Positions 1-9,337 of a stretch of 64,000 nucleotides of DNA are shown piece after piece. The notes beneath the pieces were generated by a model. It ran no database searches. It saw nothing but the letters and a program-made list of their open reading frames with translations, and was not told where the DNA came from. Source of the DNA: Pseudomonas wadenswilerensis (lineage in GTDB: Bacteria; Pseudomonadota; Gammaproteobacteria; Pseudomonadales; Pseudomonadaceae); NCBI RefSeq assembly GCF_900497695.1, contig NZ_UIDD01000007.1:682001-746000 (forward strand), in the 5' to 3' direction. The translations under genes were made by a program, and so were the position numbers. Numbering within the stretch: position 1 is the first letter of the stretch; each line of letters opens with the position of its first letter.

Positions 1-1839
1 CTGACGCAGTTCATCGATCGTCACGCCGCTGATGTCGCCAAGCAGTTGCAGTTCTGCTGCTGCGAACCGCTCAACGACAGTTCCCAGGCGGCGCAGCAAG
101 GTCGCTTTGCTCCAGCGTTGCGGTTTCTCCATCACATGGTGCCAGGCGCCCTGACCATTATGTTCCAGCACCGGGCGGAACAACGACGGGTCCCTGGGCG
201 ACAGGATTCGCCATTTATCCAGTTCGGTGTCTTTCTCGACCTGGTAGATATCGTTGTCGATCCGTACCCACTGTTTACCGTCGGCATCATAGATTCCGTT
301 CTGACGGTTCGGCGCCAACTGGTTCTTCCAGCGCACGTCCTGCGCATAAGGCAACAGGTCGGGATGCCATAGCTGTTCACGGCCATCGTCCAGGCGTACC
401 ACAACCAGGCGGGCCATGGCTGAAGGCACCGTCAGCTCATCCTCTTCTTCGCCATCGGCAATCGCGGCGTTGAGCAAGATCGCGCGCAAGAAAGCTTGCC
501 CGGTCTCCTGCACCCTTACATTCCAGTGATCGGCGCCATGGAAGAGTCTCGCCAGCAGTTTTGCCGCCAGAACGACAGTGAAGGCTACCCCCATCACGGG
601 CATGAACAGCGTCGCGCCCCCCAGAACCGCCAAAGTGGTGTTGTAGCCTGCGTCCAGATCACCACGAAGCATCTCATCACAGTCCTGACTGCTCACCACC
701 AGCGCACGAGACTGATCCTTGATGTACTGAACGCTTTCGTTATAGAGCACATCGAACAGCTCGCGGCGTACGTCAACCTGCTGCCAATGCTGGGCACGGC
801 GCAGACTTTGCGGGTCCACCAGCAGGTCAAGAAAACCTGGCCGTTCCTTGATTGTGGCAAAGCTGGCGAGAAACCGCCGAAACCCCCGATCCGCCAGTCG
901 ACTGATCAGGTCAGTCTTGAAGGCCTCGAGCGATGCATACTGCTTGAACGGATGCAGCGGATCGCCCGGGATGTAGACAATGCAGGGGACAATCTCAGTC
1001 GAGTCGACTGTGGAAGGCGCTATGATCACGATCTGCGTCAACGCCACACCGAACAGCGCCAGACGGGTACACAGGCTGGCGTCGAAAACATTGCCCTGGG
1101 CCAAGGCAACTTTCAGGGGCGCATCGGCCGGTGCGTCAGCGGACTGCCTCAGCAACGCCCGCACCGTTGCATACCCCTGTTCGTCGAGATCGTCCCTGAT
1201 ACGGGCAATGTTGGCTTGCACCTCCATCAGGTCGCGCATAGCGGTCTTTTTCTTGCTGCGCAGAACATCCTTGTCGCCGCCCATGAGCAGCACGTTTTCC
1301 AGGTGTTCCTGATAGCGTTTGCCCAGGTCCAGCTCGCGACAACCCTCAGCGAAATCAGCCGCAGAGATCGAGAGCAGGTCAGGATAGGGAGCTTCACTGT
1401 CGGTTGCGGTCAGCACGCTGGTCTTGTCGCTTGCCAGCGCGATCAGTTCATCGCGGCTGAAGTTCTTCAACGCTGCCTCGAACAGCGAAACGCTGGAAAT
1501 TCGAAAGCCGGCGGCGCGCCTCACAAAACGGGCCTCGAGGATATCAACAGTCACGTTGAAGCGGGTCTGGAGCCAGTTTTCAAGTACAGGTTCGCAAAAT
1601 TCATAGGCGCTTTGCAGGTCGGCGAAGGCCCGGGCAGCTTCGTGGCGCGAAGCATGGCTGCGGGCCTGGCTGGCATGCAAGGCGTTGCGCATTGGCCGGG
1701 AGGCGCTGCGCAACCATTGCGGCTGGCTGGAGGTTGCACTGTCGGGCAGCACGGCCGCCAGCTCCGAGCGTTTGAGCCGCGCGATCCAGGAGGGGACGCG
1801 CGCCTGTAGAAAGGCGACGTTAGGGTGAGAGGATGTCAT
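1..1839 (-). CDS. Polymorphic toxin/effector-like protein, N-terminal part (DUF6543 'dermonecrotic toxin' type)
   Basis: The frame is open on the minus strand from an ATG at 1839 to the window edge, giving 613 codons without a stop; the C-terminus lies outside. The start is MTSSHPNVAFLQARVPSW. A hydrophobic stretch (LAVLGGATLFMPVMGVAFTV) lies near residue 455. The distal part has the motif set of Pseudomonas DUF6543 proteins: NGIYDADGKQWVRIDNDIY, then RPVLEHNGQGAWHH, then LLRRLG and SGVTIDELRQ. In that family this segment usually precedes leucine-rich repeats and a C-terminal NEL-type ubiquitin-ligase or another toxic domain, so this is inferred to be the N-terminal half of a secreted effector. 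No signal peptide or secretion partner is visible, and the toxic domain itself cannot be read here. Family assignment is from memory of homologues. Confidence 0.72.
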   Translation of the reverse strand, partial: MTSSHPNVAFLQARVPSWIARLKRSELAAVLPDSATSSQPQWLRSASRPMRNALHASQARSHASRHEAARAFADLQSAYEFCEPVLENWLQTRFNVTVDILEARFVRRAAGFRISSVSLFEAALKNFSRDELIALASDKTSVLTATDSEAPYPDLLSISAADFAEGCRELDLGKRYQEHLENVLLMGGDKDVLRSKKKTAMRDLMEVQANIARIRDDLDEQGYATVRALLRQSADAPADAPLKVALAQGNVFDASLCTRLALFGVALTQIVIIAPSTVDSTEIVPCIVYIPGDPLHPFKQYASLEAFKTDLISRLADRGFRRFLASFATIKERPGFLDLLVDPQSLRRAQHWQQVDVRRELFDVLYNESVQYIKDQSRALVVSSQDCDEMLRGDLDAGYNTTLAVLGGATLFMPVMGVAFTVVLAAKLLARLFHGADHWNVRVQETGQAFLRAILLNAAIADGEEEDELTVPSAMARLVVVRLDDGREQLWHPDLLPYAQDVRWKNQLAPNRQNGIYDADGKQWVRIDNDIYQVEKDTELDKWRILSPRDPSLFRPVLEHNGQGAWHHVMEKPQRWSKATLLRRLGTVVERFAAAELQLLGDISGVTIDELRQ

Positions 1840-2062
1840 GGTGTACGTCACTCCAGCGGTTTGGGATAGGCCAGTTGAATTCAACCCGCCCGCTTCGGTG
1901 CGTTAGATATATGTAGCCTTGCCGGTCATGGCGGCGCAGGCACATCAGGCACAGTGATCGCAGCGCAACACAGCGGTCTATAACAGCTGGGCAACGCTTG
2001 TTAGGGGATGGGCAACCTATTAAATTGCCAATGATCCGCCCCACCGATCATAAGGGAAACGA

Positions 2063-3130
2063 ATGACGCTCACCGACCAGTCCACCCAGGTCCGCCCCGG
2101 CGAAGAACTCGACGCTGCGGTGATCGACCCTTATCTGAAGGCGCATATCCCGGGCCTGAGCGGCTCGCCGAGCATCAGCCAGTTCCCCGGCGGCGCCTCG
2201 AACCTGACCTACCTGGTGCAGTACCCCGGGCGCGAGTTCGTGCTGCGTCGGCCACCCTTTGGCCACAAGGCCAAATCCGCCCATGACATGGGCCGCGAGT
2301 TTCGCATCCTCAACCAGCTCAACAGCGGTTTCCCCTACTGCCCCAAGGCTTACGTGCACTGCACCGACGAGGCGCTGATCGGCGGTGAGTTCTACGTCAT
2401 GGACCGGGTCAAGGGCATCATCCTGCGCTCGGACCTGCCACCGGAGCTGGGCCTGGATGCGCAGCGTACCGAGGCGCTGTGCAAGAGCTTCATCGAGCGC
2501 ATGGTCGAACTCCACCAGGTGGACTACAACGCTTGCGGCCTGGGTGACCTGGGTAAACCCGAAGGCTATGTGCAACGCCAGATCGAGGGCTGGGCCAGCC
2601 GCTACGAAAAAGCCCTGACCGCGGATGCGCCACGCTGGGAAAAGGTCATCGCCTGGCTGCGCGAGAAGATGCCCGCCGACCACCCCAAGCCTGCGATCGT
2701 GCACAACGACTATCGCTTCGACAACGTCATCCTCGATGCCGACAACCCCATGCGCATCATCGGTGTGCTCGACTGGGAAATGACCACCCTCGGCGACCCG
2801 CTGATGGACCTGGGCAACACCCTGGCCTACTGGATTCAAGCCGACGACCCGGCGCCGGTGCAACTGATGCGCCGCCAACCGAGCAATGCCCCGGGCATGC
2901 TGACCCGCCAGCAGTTCGTCGACTACTACGCTGAACGCGCCGGCATCAAAATCGACAACTATGACTTCTATTACACCTACGGCCTGTTCCGCCTGGCCGG
3001 CATTGTCCAGCAGATCTACTACCGGTTCTTCCACGGCCAGACCCAGGACAAGCGCTTCGCCCAGTTCATTCACATGAACAAGCTGCTGGAGCACATGAGC
3101 CTGCAGGTCATCGCCAAGTCCCCACTCTGA
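2063..3130 (+). CDS. APH-family phosphotransferase (ACAD10/11- or LvaA-like)
   Basis: A 355-residue protein of the aminoglycoside-phosphotransferase/choline-kinase fold. The N-lobe has FPGGASNLTYLV and FVLRRPP. The catalytic Brenner-type motif is VHNDYRFDNVI, and the metal-binding motif is VLDWEMTTLGDPLMDLG. This subgroup is found fused to or beside acyl-CoA dehydrogenases; members such as P. putida LvaA and the ACAD10/11 kinase domain phosphorylate hydroxyacyl-CoAs, so a hydroxyacyl-CoA kinase role is the likely inference, not antibiotic resistance. RBS aagggaaacga precedes the ATG. An SDR oxidoreductase follows after 22 bp, probably in the same operon. No acyl-CoA dehydrogenase lies beside it here. 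Confidence 0.85.
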   Translation: MTLTDQSTQVRPGEELDAAVIDPYLKAHIPGLSGSPSISQFPGGASNLTYLVQYPGREFVLRRPPFGHKAKSAHDMGREFRILNQLNSGFPYCPKAYVHCTDEALIGGEFYVMDRVKGIILRSDLPPELGLDAQRTEALCKSFIERMVELHQVDYNACGLGDLGKPEGYVQRQIEGWASRYEKALTADAPRWEKVIAWLREKMPADHPKPAIVHNDYRFDNVILDADNPMRIIGVLDWEMTTLGDPLMDLGNTLAYWIQADDPAPVQLMRRQPSNAPGMLTRQQFVDYYAERAGIKIDNYDFYYTYGLFRLAGIVQQIYYRFFHGQTQDKRFAQFIHMNKLLEHMSLQVIAKSPL

Positions 3131-3152
3131 CGACTACAACAAGGAAAAGACC

Positions 3153-3920
3153 ATGTCCAAGACTCACCTGTTCGACCTCGACGGCAAAGTCGCCTTCGTT
3201 TCCGGCGCCAGTCGCGGCATCGGCGAAGCCATCGCCCACCTGCTGGCCCAGCAAGGCGCCCACGTGATCGTCTCCAGCCGCAAGCTAGAGGGCTGCCAGC
3301 AGGTTGCCGATGCAATCATCGCCGCCGGTGGCAAGGCCACTGCGGTTGCCTGCCATATCGGTGAGATGGAGCAGATCGGCCAAGTCTTCGCCGGCATTCG
3401 CGAGCAGTTCGGGCGCCTGGACATCCTGGTCAACAACGCTGCCACCAACCCGCAGTTCTGCAATGTGCTGGACACTGATCTTGGCGCCTTCCAGAAGACC
3501 GTCGACGTCAACATCCGCGGTTATTTCTTCATGTCGGTGGAAGCCGGCAAGCTGATGCGCGACAACGGTGGCGGCAGCATCATCAACGTCGCCTCGATCA
3601 ACGGCGTGTCGCCGGGGATCTTCCAGGGTATCTACTCGGTGACCAAGGCGGCGGTGATCAACATGACCAAGGTCTTCGCCAAGGAATGCGCGCCGTTCGG
3701 TATCCGCTGCAACGCCCTGCTGCCGGGCCTGACCGACACCAAGTTCGCCTCGGCGCTGGTCAAGAACGATGCGATCCTCAACACCGCCCTGCAGCAGATC
3801 CCGCTCAAGCGCGTGGCCGATCCGAAGGAGATGGCCGGCGCGGTGCTCTACCTGGCCAGTGATGCGTCGAGCTATACCACCGGTGTGGCGTTGAATGTCG
3901 ATGGTGGGTTTTTGTCCTGA
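3153..3920 (+). CDS. SDR-family oxidoreductase
   Basis: A 255-residue classical short-chain dehydrogenase/reductase. The N-terminal nucleotide-binding motif is SGASRGIG (residues about 18-25). The structural NNAA motif follows ILVNNAATNP, the catalytic Ser lies in INVASINGVSPG, and the YxxxK pair is YSVTK. The C-terminus DGGFLS is typical of the family. It most likely acts on a hydroxyacyl or keto substrate with NAD(P)(H). It starts 22 bp after the phosphotransferase with RBS aaggaaaagacc, so the two genes are probably co-transcribed, the same pairing seen in the levulinate (lva) pathway of P. putida. The substrate is not readable from sequence. Confidence 0.88.
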   Translation: MSKTHLFDLDGKVAFVSGASRGIGEAIAHLLAQQGAHVIVSSRKLEGCQQVADAIIAAGGKATAVACHIGEMEQIGQVFAGIREQFGRLDILVNNAATNPQFCNVLDTDLGAFQKTVDVNIRGYFFMSVEAGKLMRDNGGGSIINVASINGVSPGIFQGIYSVTKAAVINMTKVFAKECAPFGIRCNALLPGLTDTKFASALVKNDAILNTALQQIPLKRVADPKEMAGAVLYLASDASSYTTGVALNVDGGFLS

Positions 3921-3925
3921 GTACC

Positions 3926-4010
3926 GTGTGGGAGCTGGCTTGCCAGCGATGAGGCCATTGCAGCCTACGACCGCTTCGCGCTCGATCGCGGGCAAGTCCC
4001 GCTCCCACAC
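3926..4010. repeat. REP inverted pair
   Basis: Two inverted REP units face each other: gtgtgggagctggcttgcc (from 3926) and gcgggcaagtcccgctcccacac (ending 4010). It lies just after the SDR stop codon and before the TSUP transporter. The two units are of different subtypes: one is the gctggcttgccagc form, the other the gcgggcaagtcccgc form. Confidence 0.85.
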
Positions 4011-4122
4011 GTTCGCGGCTGCCTTCAGGATCGATGAGGCGCCTGACAGACGGCCTCGATCTCCATTACCATATCGACCCTTCGGCGCAGCCCTTCTGCG
4101 CCCAGTCGATTAAGCCCAGACC

Positions 4123-4902
4123 ATGCCTTTCGAACTCAGCGTAGACCTCACCACCCTCGCGATTCTTGCCGCCGTCGCTTTCGTTGCCGGCTTCATCGAT
4201 GCCATTGCCGGAGGCGGCGGCCTGCTCACCACCCCCGCCCTGCTCACCGCCGGCATGCCACCGCACCTGGTGCTGGGCACCAACAAGCTCAGCTCGACCT
4301 TCGGCTCGGCCACCGCCGGCTTCACCTATTACCGGCGCAAGCTGTTTCATCCGGCGCAATGGCGCCACGCCCTGGTCGGCACGTTTATCGGCGCCTTGAT
4401 TGGCGCGGTGGTGGCCCACTACCTGCCAGCCGAATGGCTGAACAAGATGCTGCCGGTGATCGTCTTCCTCTGCGGCGTGTACCTGCTGTTCGGCGGCACG
4501 CCCAAGGCGCCGCTGGACGCCGACGCACCGGTGAAAAAGAAGTGGCAGATCCCCCAGGGCTTCACCCTGGGCTTCTATGACGGCGTGGCCGGCCCCGGCA
4601 CCGGGGCATTCTGGACCGTCAGCACGCTGCTGCTCTACCCCATCGACCTGGTCAAGGCCAGCGGCGTGGCGCGCAGCATGAACTTCGTCAGCAACGCTGC
4701 AGCCCTGTCGGTGTTCATCTTCTCCGGCCAGGTCGACTGGCTGGTCGGTCTGTCGATGGGCTCGGCGCTGATGGTCGGCGCATTTTTCGGCGCGCGCACC
4801 GCCATCAGCGGCGGCAGCAAGTTCATCCGCCCGGTGTTCATCACCGTGGTGCTGGCATTGACCGTTCGTCTAGCGTGGCAGCATTGGTTCGGGCAGGTGT
4901 AA
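4123..4902 (+). CDS. TSUP-family (TauE/SafE, YfcA-like) membrane transporter
   Basis: A 259-residue polytopic inner-membrane protein with about eight hydrophobic segments. The first contains the family hallmark GFIDAIAGGGGLLTTPALL followed by GTNKLSSTFGSATAG; the second half repeats the pattern with FYDGVAGPGTGAFW. TSUP proteins export or import sulfite, sulfonates and other organic anions; the YfcA subgroup has no firmly known substrate. It stands alone between an REP pair upstream and a convergent gene downstream. The RBS before the ATG is weak (cccagacc), so the start is chosen on family length and the proper N-terminus. Confidence 0.88.
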   Translation: MPFELSVDLTTLAILAAVAFVAGFIDAIAGGGGLLTTPALLTAGMPPHLVLGTNKLSSTFGSATAGFTYYRRKLFHPAQWRHALVGTFIGALIGAVVAHYLPAEWLNKMLPVIVFLCGVYLLFGGTPKAPLDADAPVKKKWQIPQGFTLGFYDGVAGPGTGAFWTVSTLLLYPIDLVKASGVARSMNFVSNAAALSVFIFSGQVDWLVGLSMGSALMVGAFFGARTAISGGSKFIRPVFITVVLALTVRLAWQHWFGQV

Positions 4903-4943
4903 GCCCTGCGCCCGCCCATTGAATGCAATAGGCAGGCGCTGGA

Positions 4944-5942
4944 TCAAAGGCGGGTAATTTCGACACCGGCGAAATGATCGATCACCAACTGTTTGAACAC
5001 GTCGATCTCGTCTTTGGCCTTGTCACAGCTCAACTGCTCGATATAAAAGCGGTACAGCCCGTCCTCCAGATGGGGCTGGGCTGCTTCAAGGTCTTCAAAG
5101 CGTTCGTTGAAGACTGCGTCATGCTCGCGAAAACGCGTGGGATGCTCCTCTCTGAAGAACCCTTGCCACTCGCTTTGTGCATCAAGCAGAAACTCCGGCA
5201 CAGCGGCCTTGAGTTGTCGCTCGTCCATTCTGAAAGCCTGTGCAAGCTGCGTCAGCTCAGCAAGCATGTTGTCCTGGCCTTTTCGCTCAATCGCTCCCCA
5301 CCCCTCATCAGGGCCCAGCAGAAGGCGGCCACTTTCAATAATTACCGCATTGCGCCGCTCCAGGCGCTGGACCGGGATATCAAGCAGTGCGCTGAATGGA
5401 TTACCCGGTGGCGATGGGCGGACTTCAAGCTCCCAGGGGAAGCTCTCCAACAGGGCATCTGCACCCGAGAACGCGTCCGCGCCGCCGGTACGATCGAAAT
5501 ACACGCACGCCCCCAGATCGCTGTCCTCAAATACCGCCACCCCAAGCTGATGTTCAGGCGACCCCTCCTGCGCAGGTGCCGACACGTTACGGGGCAGAAG
5601 TCGGGGTAGCAGTTCGAAGGGGTTGGCGTCAGTGCCAGAGAGCCCTGCCTGATGCAGTATCTGCTCAGCCAGCGTCTGCTGCTCTGACGACATTTGCGTT
5701 TCGCTGATACTTGCCGCCAGAAACGCCAATAGATTTTGATAGGCCTCGGGACGTGAACCTCGGCCCTCGCCCAACGCCACGCAAGCCTGCTCCAGCTGCT
5801 CGCGTAGTTCATAAGCGCCCGGCGACTCTGCCTGAAGGTCAACAGAATGACTGTAGCTGCTGGCTGCTGGATTCAACTCCACGACGATCTTTCCCGGCTG
5901 GTTAGTAAAGTCGGGCAGTTTCTTCTGATAGGGTCCAGGCAC
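4944..5942 (-). CDS. Conserved hypothetical protein, 332 residues
   Basis: Not recognised. The frame begins with GTG at 5942 directly after an in-frame TAG, with no good RBS; a second GTG about 19 codons in, preceded by gggaaag, is an alternative start. The product is acidic and soluble, without signal peptide or membrane segment. It is rich in Glu/Gln and Leu-Leu helices (LREQLEQACVALGEG; ISETQMSSEQQTLAEQ) and has a central FPWELEVRPSPPG strand-like stretch. The C-terminus reads VIDHFAGVEITRL. It lies 31 bp after nudC on the same strand and converges on the TSUP gene. Whether it shares the nudC transcript is not clear. No function is proposed. Confidence 0.6.
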   Translation of the reverse strand: MPGPYQKKLPDFTNQPGKIVVELNPAASSYSHSVDLQAESPGAYELREQLEQACVALGEGRGSRPEAYQNLLAFLAASISETQMSSEQQTLAEQILHQAGLSGTDANPFELLPRLLPRNVSAPAQEGSPEHQLGVAVFEDSDLGACVYFDRTGGADAFSGADALLESFPWELEVRPSPPGNPFSALLDIPVQRLERRNAVIIESGRLLLGPDEGWGAIERKGQDNMLAELTQLAQAFRMDERQLKAAVPEFLLDAQSEWQGFFREEHPTRFREHDAVFNERFEDLEAAQPHLEDGLYRFYIEQLSCDKAKDEIDVFKQLVIDHFAGVEITRL

Positions 5943-5973
5943 CTAGAGGGAATACTTTCCCTGTCAGCTTGTG

Positions 5974-6804
5974 TCAGCTGAGCAGCACCGGCTCCTGCAA
6001 CCCCAAGCGCCGCGCCACATACAAGTCGATCAGGTAACGGGCAATCGAGCGCCCCGCCGGCAACGGCGGCAGCGCATCGACCCGGAACCACTGGGCGTCC
6101 TCGATCTCGTCCGCCTGCATGATGATCTCGCCGCCGGCGTACTCGGCATGAAAGCCGAGCATCATCGAATGCGGGAACGGCCAGCACTGGCTACCGACAT
6201 ACTGGATGTTCTGCACCTCGATCGCCACCTCTTCGCGCACCTCGCGCACCAGGCAATCCTCAGCCGACTCACCCGGCTCGGCAAAGCCGGCCAAGGTGCT
6301 GTACACGCCGGTGACAAAGCGTGGAGAACGGGCCAGGAGGATTTCATCGCCACGGGTGACCAGCACGATCATGCTCGGCGAGATGCGTGGGTAGCTGCGC
6401 AGCTCGCACGGCGCGCAGTACATGGCCCGCTCCCAGTGGATCTGCGCCATGGGCTGGCCGCAGCTGCCGCAGAAGCGGTGCTCGCGGGCCCAGGTGCCGA
6501 TCTGCGCGGCGTAGCCGAGGATCTTGTAGGTATCGAAGTCGCCTTCGAGCATGAACTGACGCAAGCCGCGCCAGCTGCAGCCCGCTACCGCCTGCGGGCT
6601 GCGCAGCTCGAGAAGGAACACCGGCTGGCCATCGAAATGGCCAATGCCGTGCTCGCACAGTACGTCCAGTTCCTGACGCCTGAGCCAGTCGCGCGGGAAC
6701 AGCGCACCATTGTCATCGACCAGGAACCCTTCGCTGCTGCGGGCTACTGCCCAGCCGCCGCTGATGTTCGTATCCAGTACTGCGGTGATCCAGCGCGCTG
6801 ACAT
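5974..6804 (-). CDS. nudC: NAD-capped RNA hydrolase / NADH pyrophosphatase NudC
   Basis: A 276-residue Nudix hydrolase that splits NAD(H) and removes NAD caps from RNA 5' ends. Four zinc-ligand cysteines are visible (C112, C115, C130, C133 in CGSCGQP and YCAPC). A complete Nudix box begins with GFAEPGES at residue 173 and ends REVREEVAI. The NudC-specific signature [14 protein letters not shown] follows. Length matches the family. Start ATG at 6804 with RBS aaggaa. It lies 34 bp downstream of the dienoyl-CoA isomerase gene on the same strand, so the two are probably co-transcribed. Confidence 0.95.
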   Translation of the reverse strand: MSARWITAVLDTNISGGWAVARSSEGFLVDDNGALFPRDWLRRQELDVLCEHGIGHFDGQPVFLLELRSPQAVAGCSWRGLRQFMLEGDFDTYKILGYAAQIGTWAREHRFCGSCGQPMAQIHWERAMYCAPCELRSYPRISPSMIVLVTRGDEILLARSPRFVTGVYSTLAGFAEPGESAEDCLVREVREEVAIEVQNIQYVGSQCWPFPHSMMLGFHAEYAGGEIIMQADEIEDAQWFRVDALPPLPAGRSIARYLIDLYVARRLGLQEPVLLS

Positions 6805-6838
6805 CGTGCGGTTCCTTGCGGGGGTTCGCCGCCGGGCG

Positions 6839-7651
6839 TCAGTCGGCGAACTCGGGTTTCTGTTTGCTCATGTGGGCGGCAACCGCCACCCGCAGATCGG
6901 TGGACTGCAGCATGGCGGCGTTCCAGGTGGCGATGTACTCCAGGCCATCGTCGATGCGGTGATCGCGCATGTAGCTGATCATGTGCTTGGTGCCGGCCAC
7001 GGCAAGCGGCGATTTTCCCGCAATTTCAGCGGCAATGGCAAAGACTCCGTCAAGCAGCGCCTCATTCGTGTCGAACACCCGGTTGACCAGGCCGATGCGC
7101 AGGGCTTCGTCAGCCGCGACATTGCGCCCGGTGTAGGCCAGCTCGCGCATGATGCCGTCGCCGATGATCCGTGGCAGGCGCTGCAGGGTGCCGACGTCGG
7201 CGGCCATGCCCATGTCGACCTCCTTGATCGAGAACTGCGCGTCACTGCTGCAGTAGCGCATGTCACAGGCCGAGACCAGGTCGATGGCGCCGCCGATGCA
7301 ATAGCCCTGAATCGCCGCCAGCACCGGCTTGCGGCAGTTGTCCACGGCATTGAACGACGCTTGCATGCGCAGGATGGTCCGGCGCAGCAGGCGTGCGTTG
7401 CGGCCGACGTCCTTGCCCAGCTCGTTGGCCACCGAGGCCAGCAGCATCAGGTCGATACCCGCGGAGAAATGCTTGCCCGCGCCGCTGATCACCACCGCGC
7501 GCACTTCGTCGGTTTCATCGATCCAGCGGAAGATCTCGACGATTTCGCTCCAGAACGCCGCGTTCATGGCGTTGTACTTTTCCGGGCGGTTGATCTGCAC
7601 GTGGGCGATGTGGTGAATCAGTTCGACCTTGAACGCTTGGTAGTCAGTCAC
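6839..7651 (-). CDS. Delta3,5-Delta2,4-dienoyl-CoA isomerase-like crotonase
   Basis: A 270-residue crotonase-superfamily protein. The oxyanion-hole segment is [15 protein letters not shown]. The three acidic residues used by eukaryotic ECH1 dienoyl-CoA isomerase are all in place: D124 ([11 protein letters not shown]), E144 (SIKEVD) and D152 ([12 protein letters not shown]). The C-terminal [15 protein letters not shown] also matches ECH1, so it probably isomerises 3,5-dienoyl-CoA during beta-oxidation of unsaturated fatty acids with odd-position double bonds. GTG at 7651 is chosen as start because aaggaaag precedes it; the frame continues 48 codons further upstream, but that part is arginine/proline-rich and not family-like. 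It is divergent from nhaB. Confidence 0.88.
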   Translation of the reverse strand: MTDYQAFKVELIHHIAHVQINRPEKYNAMNAAFWSEIVEIFRWIDETDEVRAVVISGAGKHFSAGIDLMLLASVANELGKDVGRNARLLRRTILRMQASFNAVDNCRKPVLAAIQGYCIGGAIDLVSACDMRYCSSDAQFSIKEVDMGMAADVGTLQRLPRIIGDGIMRELAYTGRNVAADEALRIGLVNRVFDTNEALLDGVFAIAAEIAGKSPLAVAGTKHMISYMRDHRIDDGLEYIATWNAAMLQSTDLRVAVAAHMSKQKPEFAD

Positions 7652-7809
7652 GGTGCTTTCCTTGATGGCGGCGAGGTTGATCGCAGGACTATAACAAGGT
7701 GGCCGTCGGCGCCAAGGCCGCGCTTGTGCCAAAACCGGGACTTTTACCTTGATCTCCTTTCGCACATGCGGCACTTTGCCCAGCTGTTGAATCATAAGGA
7801 TACATTTTC

Positions 7810-9312
7810 ATGTCCCGCTCCCTGGCCGGCGCCCTGGCCCACAATTTTCTCGGGCAGTCGCCGCGCTGGTACAAGGCCACCTTGTGCCTGTTCCTGCTGC
7901 TCAATCCCCTGCTGCTGTTCACCCTTGGCCCCGTGGTGGCCGGCTGGGTGCTGGTGATCGAGTTCATCTTTACCCTCGGCATGGCGCTCAAGTGCTACCC
8001 GCTGATGCCCGGCGGCCTGCTGATGGTCGAAGCCCTGCTGCTGGGCATGACCACGCCGCAAGCGCTGTATGAAGAGCTGCAGCACAACTTTCCGGTGATC
8101 CTGCTGCTGATGTTCATGGTCGCCGGCATCTACTTCATGAAAGACCTGCTGCTGTTCGTGTTTTCGCGCATCCTGCTCGGGGTAAAGTCCAAGACCCTGC
8201 TGGCCTTGCTCTTCTGCTTTCTCTCGGCGTTTCTCTCGGCGTTTCTCGATGCCCTGACGGTCACGGCGGTGATCATCAGCGCGGCGGTGGGCTTCTACTC
8301 GGTGTATCACCGGGTCGCTTCCGGCGGCAACCCGCGGGAAGACTCGGACCTGGACAGCGACCAGCAGATCGCTCACCTGCACCGTGACGACCTGCAGCAG
8401 TTCCGCGCCTTTTTGCGCAGCCTGCTGATGCATGGCGCCGTCGGTACTGCCCTGGGCGGTGTGTGCACCCTGGTGGGTGAACCGCAGAACCTGCTGATCG
8501 GCCACGAGATGGGCTGGCACTTCGCCGAGTTCTTCCTCAAGGTTGCGCCGGTGTCGCTGCCGGTGCTGGCCGCCGGCCTGGTGACCTGCGTACTGCTGGA
8601 GAAACTGCGCTGGTTCGGCTATGGCACCCTGCTGCCGGACAACGTGCGCCAGGTGCTGGCCGCCTATGCCGCCGAAGACGACGCCCAGCGCACGACTCAT
8701 CAACGTGCCGCCTTAGTGGTGCAAGGCCTGGCGGCGCTGATCCTGATCATCGGCCTGGGCCTGCATGTGGCCGAAGTCGGCCTGATCGGCCTGCTGGTGA
8801 TCGTATTGATCACCGCCTTTACCGGCATCACCGACGAACACCGCCTGGGCCGCGCGTTCCAGGACGCCATGCCGTTTACTTCGCTGCTGGTGGTGTTCTT
8901 TGCCGTGGTGGCGGTGATTCACCAGCAGCAGCTGTTTACCCCGCTGATCCAGTGGGTGCTGGCGCTGCCGGCGGATCAGCAGCCGGGCATGCTGTTTATC
9001 GCCAACGGCCTGTTGTCGGCGATCAGCGACAACGTGTTCGTCGCCACCATCTATATCACCGAGGTCAAGCAGGCGTTTGTCAACGGTGGCATGAGTCGCG
9101 AGCACTTCGAGACCCTGGCGGTGGCGATCAATACCGGCACCAACCTGCCAAGCGTGGCCACGCCCAATGGCCAGGCGGCGTTCCTGTTCCTGCTGACTTC
9201 GGCGATCGCCCCGCTGATTCGCCTGTCGTATGGGCGGATGGTGTGGATGGCGCTGCCCTACACCGTGGTCATGGGTGGGCTGGGGTGGTGGGCGGTGACT
9301 TACTGGTTGTAG
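7810..9312 (+). CDS. nhaB: Na+/H+ antiporter NhaB
   Basis: A 500-residue inner-membrane sodium/proton antiporter. It begins [22 protein letters not shown], as NhaB proteins do, and has about a dozen hydrophobic segments. Recognisable family motifs are [54 protein letters not shown] and [19 protein letters not shown]. Length equals that of E. coli and Pseudomonas NhaB. RBS aaggat lies 10 bp before the ATG. It is transcribed divergently from the isomerase gene across 158 bp and converges on zwf, with a single REP unit between. Confidence 0.96.
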   Translation: MSRSLAGALAHNFLGQSPRWYKATLCLFLLLNPLLLFTLGPVVAGWVLVIEFIFTLGMALKCYPLMPGGLLMVEALLLGMTTPQALYEELQHNFPVILLLMFMVAGIYFMKDLLLFVFSRILLGVKSKTLLALLFCFLSAFLSAFLDALTVTAVIISAAVGFYSVYHRVASGGNPREDSDLDSDQQIAHLHRDDLQQFRAFLRSLLMHGAVGTALGGVCTLVGEPQNLLIGHEMGWHFAEFFLKVAPVSLPVLAAGLVTCVLLEKLRWFGYGTLLPDNVRQVLAAYAAEDDAQRTTHQRAALVVQGLAALILIIGLGLHVAEVGLIGLLVIVLITAFTGITDEHRLGRAFQDAMPFTSLLVVFFAVVAVIHQQQLFTPLIQWVLALPADQQPGMLFIANGLLSAISDNVFVATIYITEVKQAFVNGGMSREHFETLAVAINTGTNLPSVATPNGQAAFLFLLTSAIAPLIRLSYGRMVWMALPYTVVMGGLGWWAVTYWL

Positions 9313-9333
9313 GAGCGGGCTTGTCCCGCGATG
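9311..9333. repeat. Single REP unit
   Basis: One unpaired REP unit (aggagcgggcttgtcccgcg) overlaps the last bases of the nhaB stop codon and ends just before the zwf stop codon. It can fold by itself (gcgggcttgtcccgc) and lies between two convergent genes, so it may end transcripts or protect them at the 3' side. Confidence 0.75.
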
Positions 9334-9337
9334 GGTT

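Noticed and set aside
496..1809. Plus-strand open frame of 437 codons
   Set aside because: It is antisense to the DUF6543-type frame that runs off the left edge and shows no family-like motifs; the minus-strand frame has clear conserved motifs.
2011..2029. Inverted repeat ggcaa-N9-ttgcc upstream of the phosphotransferase gene
   Set aside because: Short arms in an otherwise unremarkable region; too likely to occur by chance to call an operator.
2048..3094. Minus-strand 348-codon frame
   Set aside because: Antisense to the phosphotransferase gene, with a His/Val/Gly-rich composition typical of GC-rich shadow frames.
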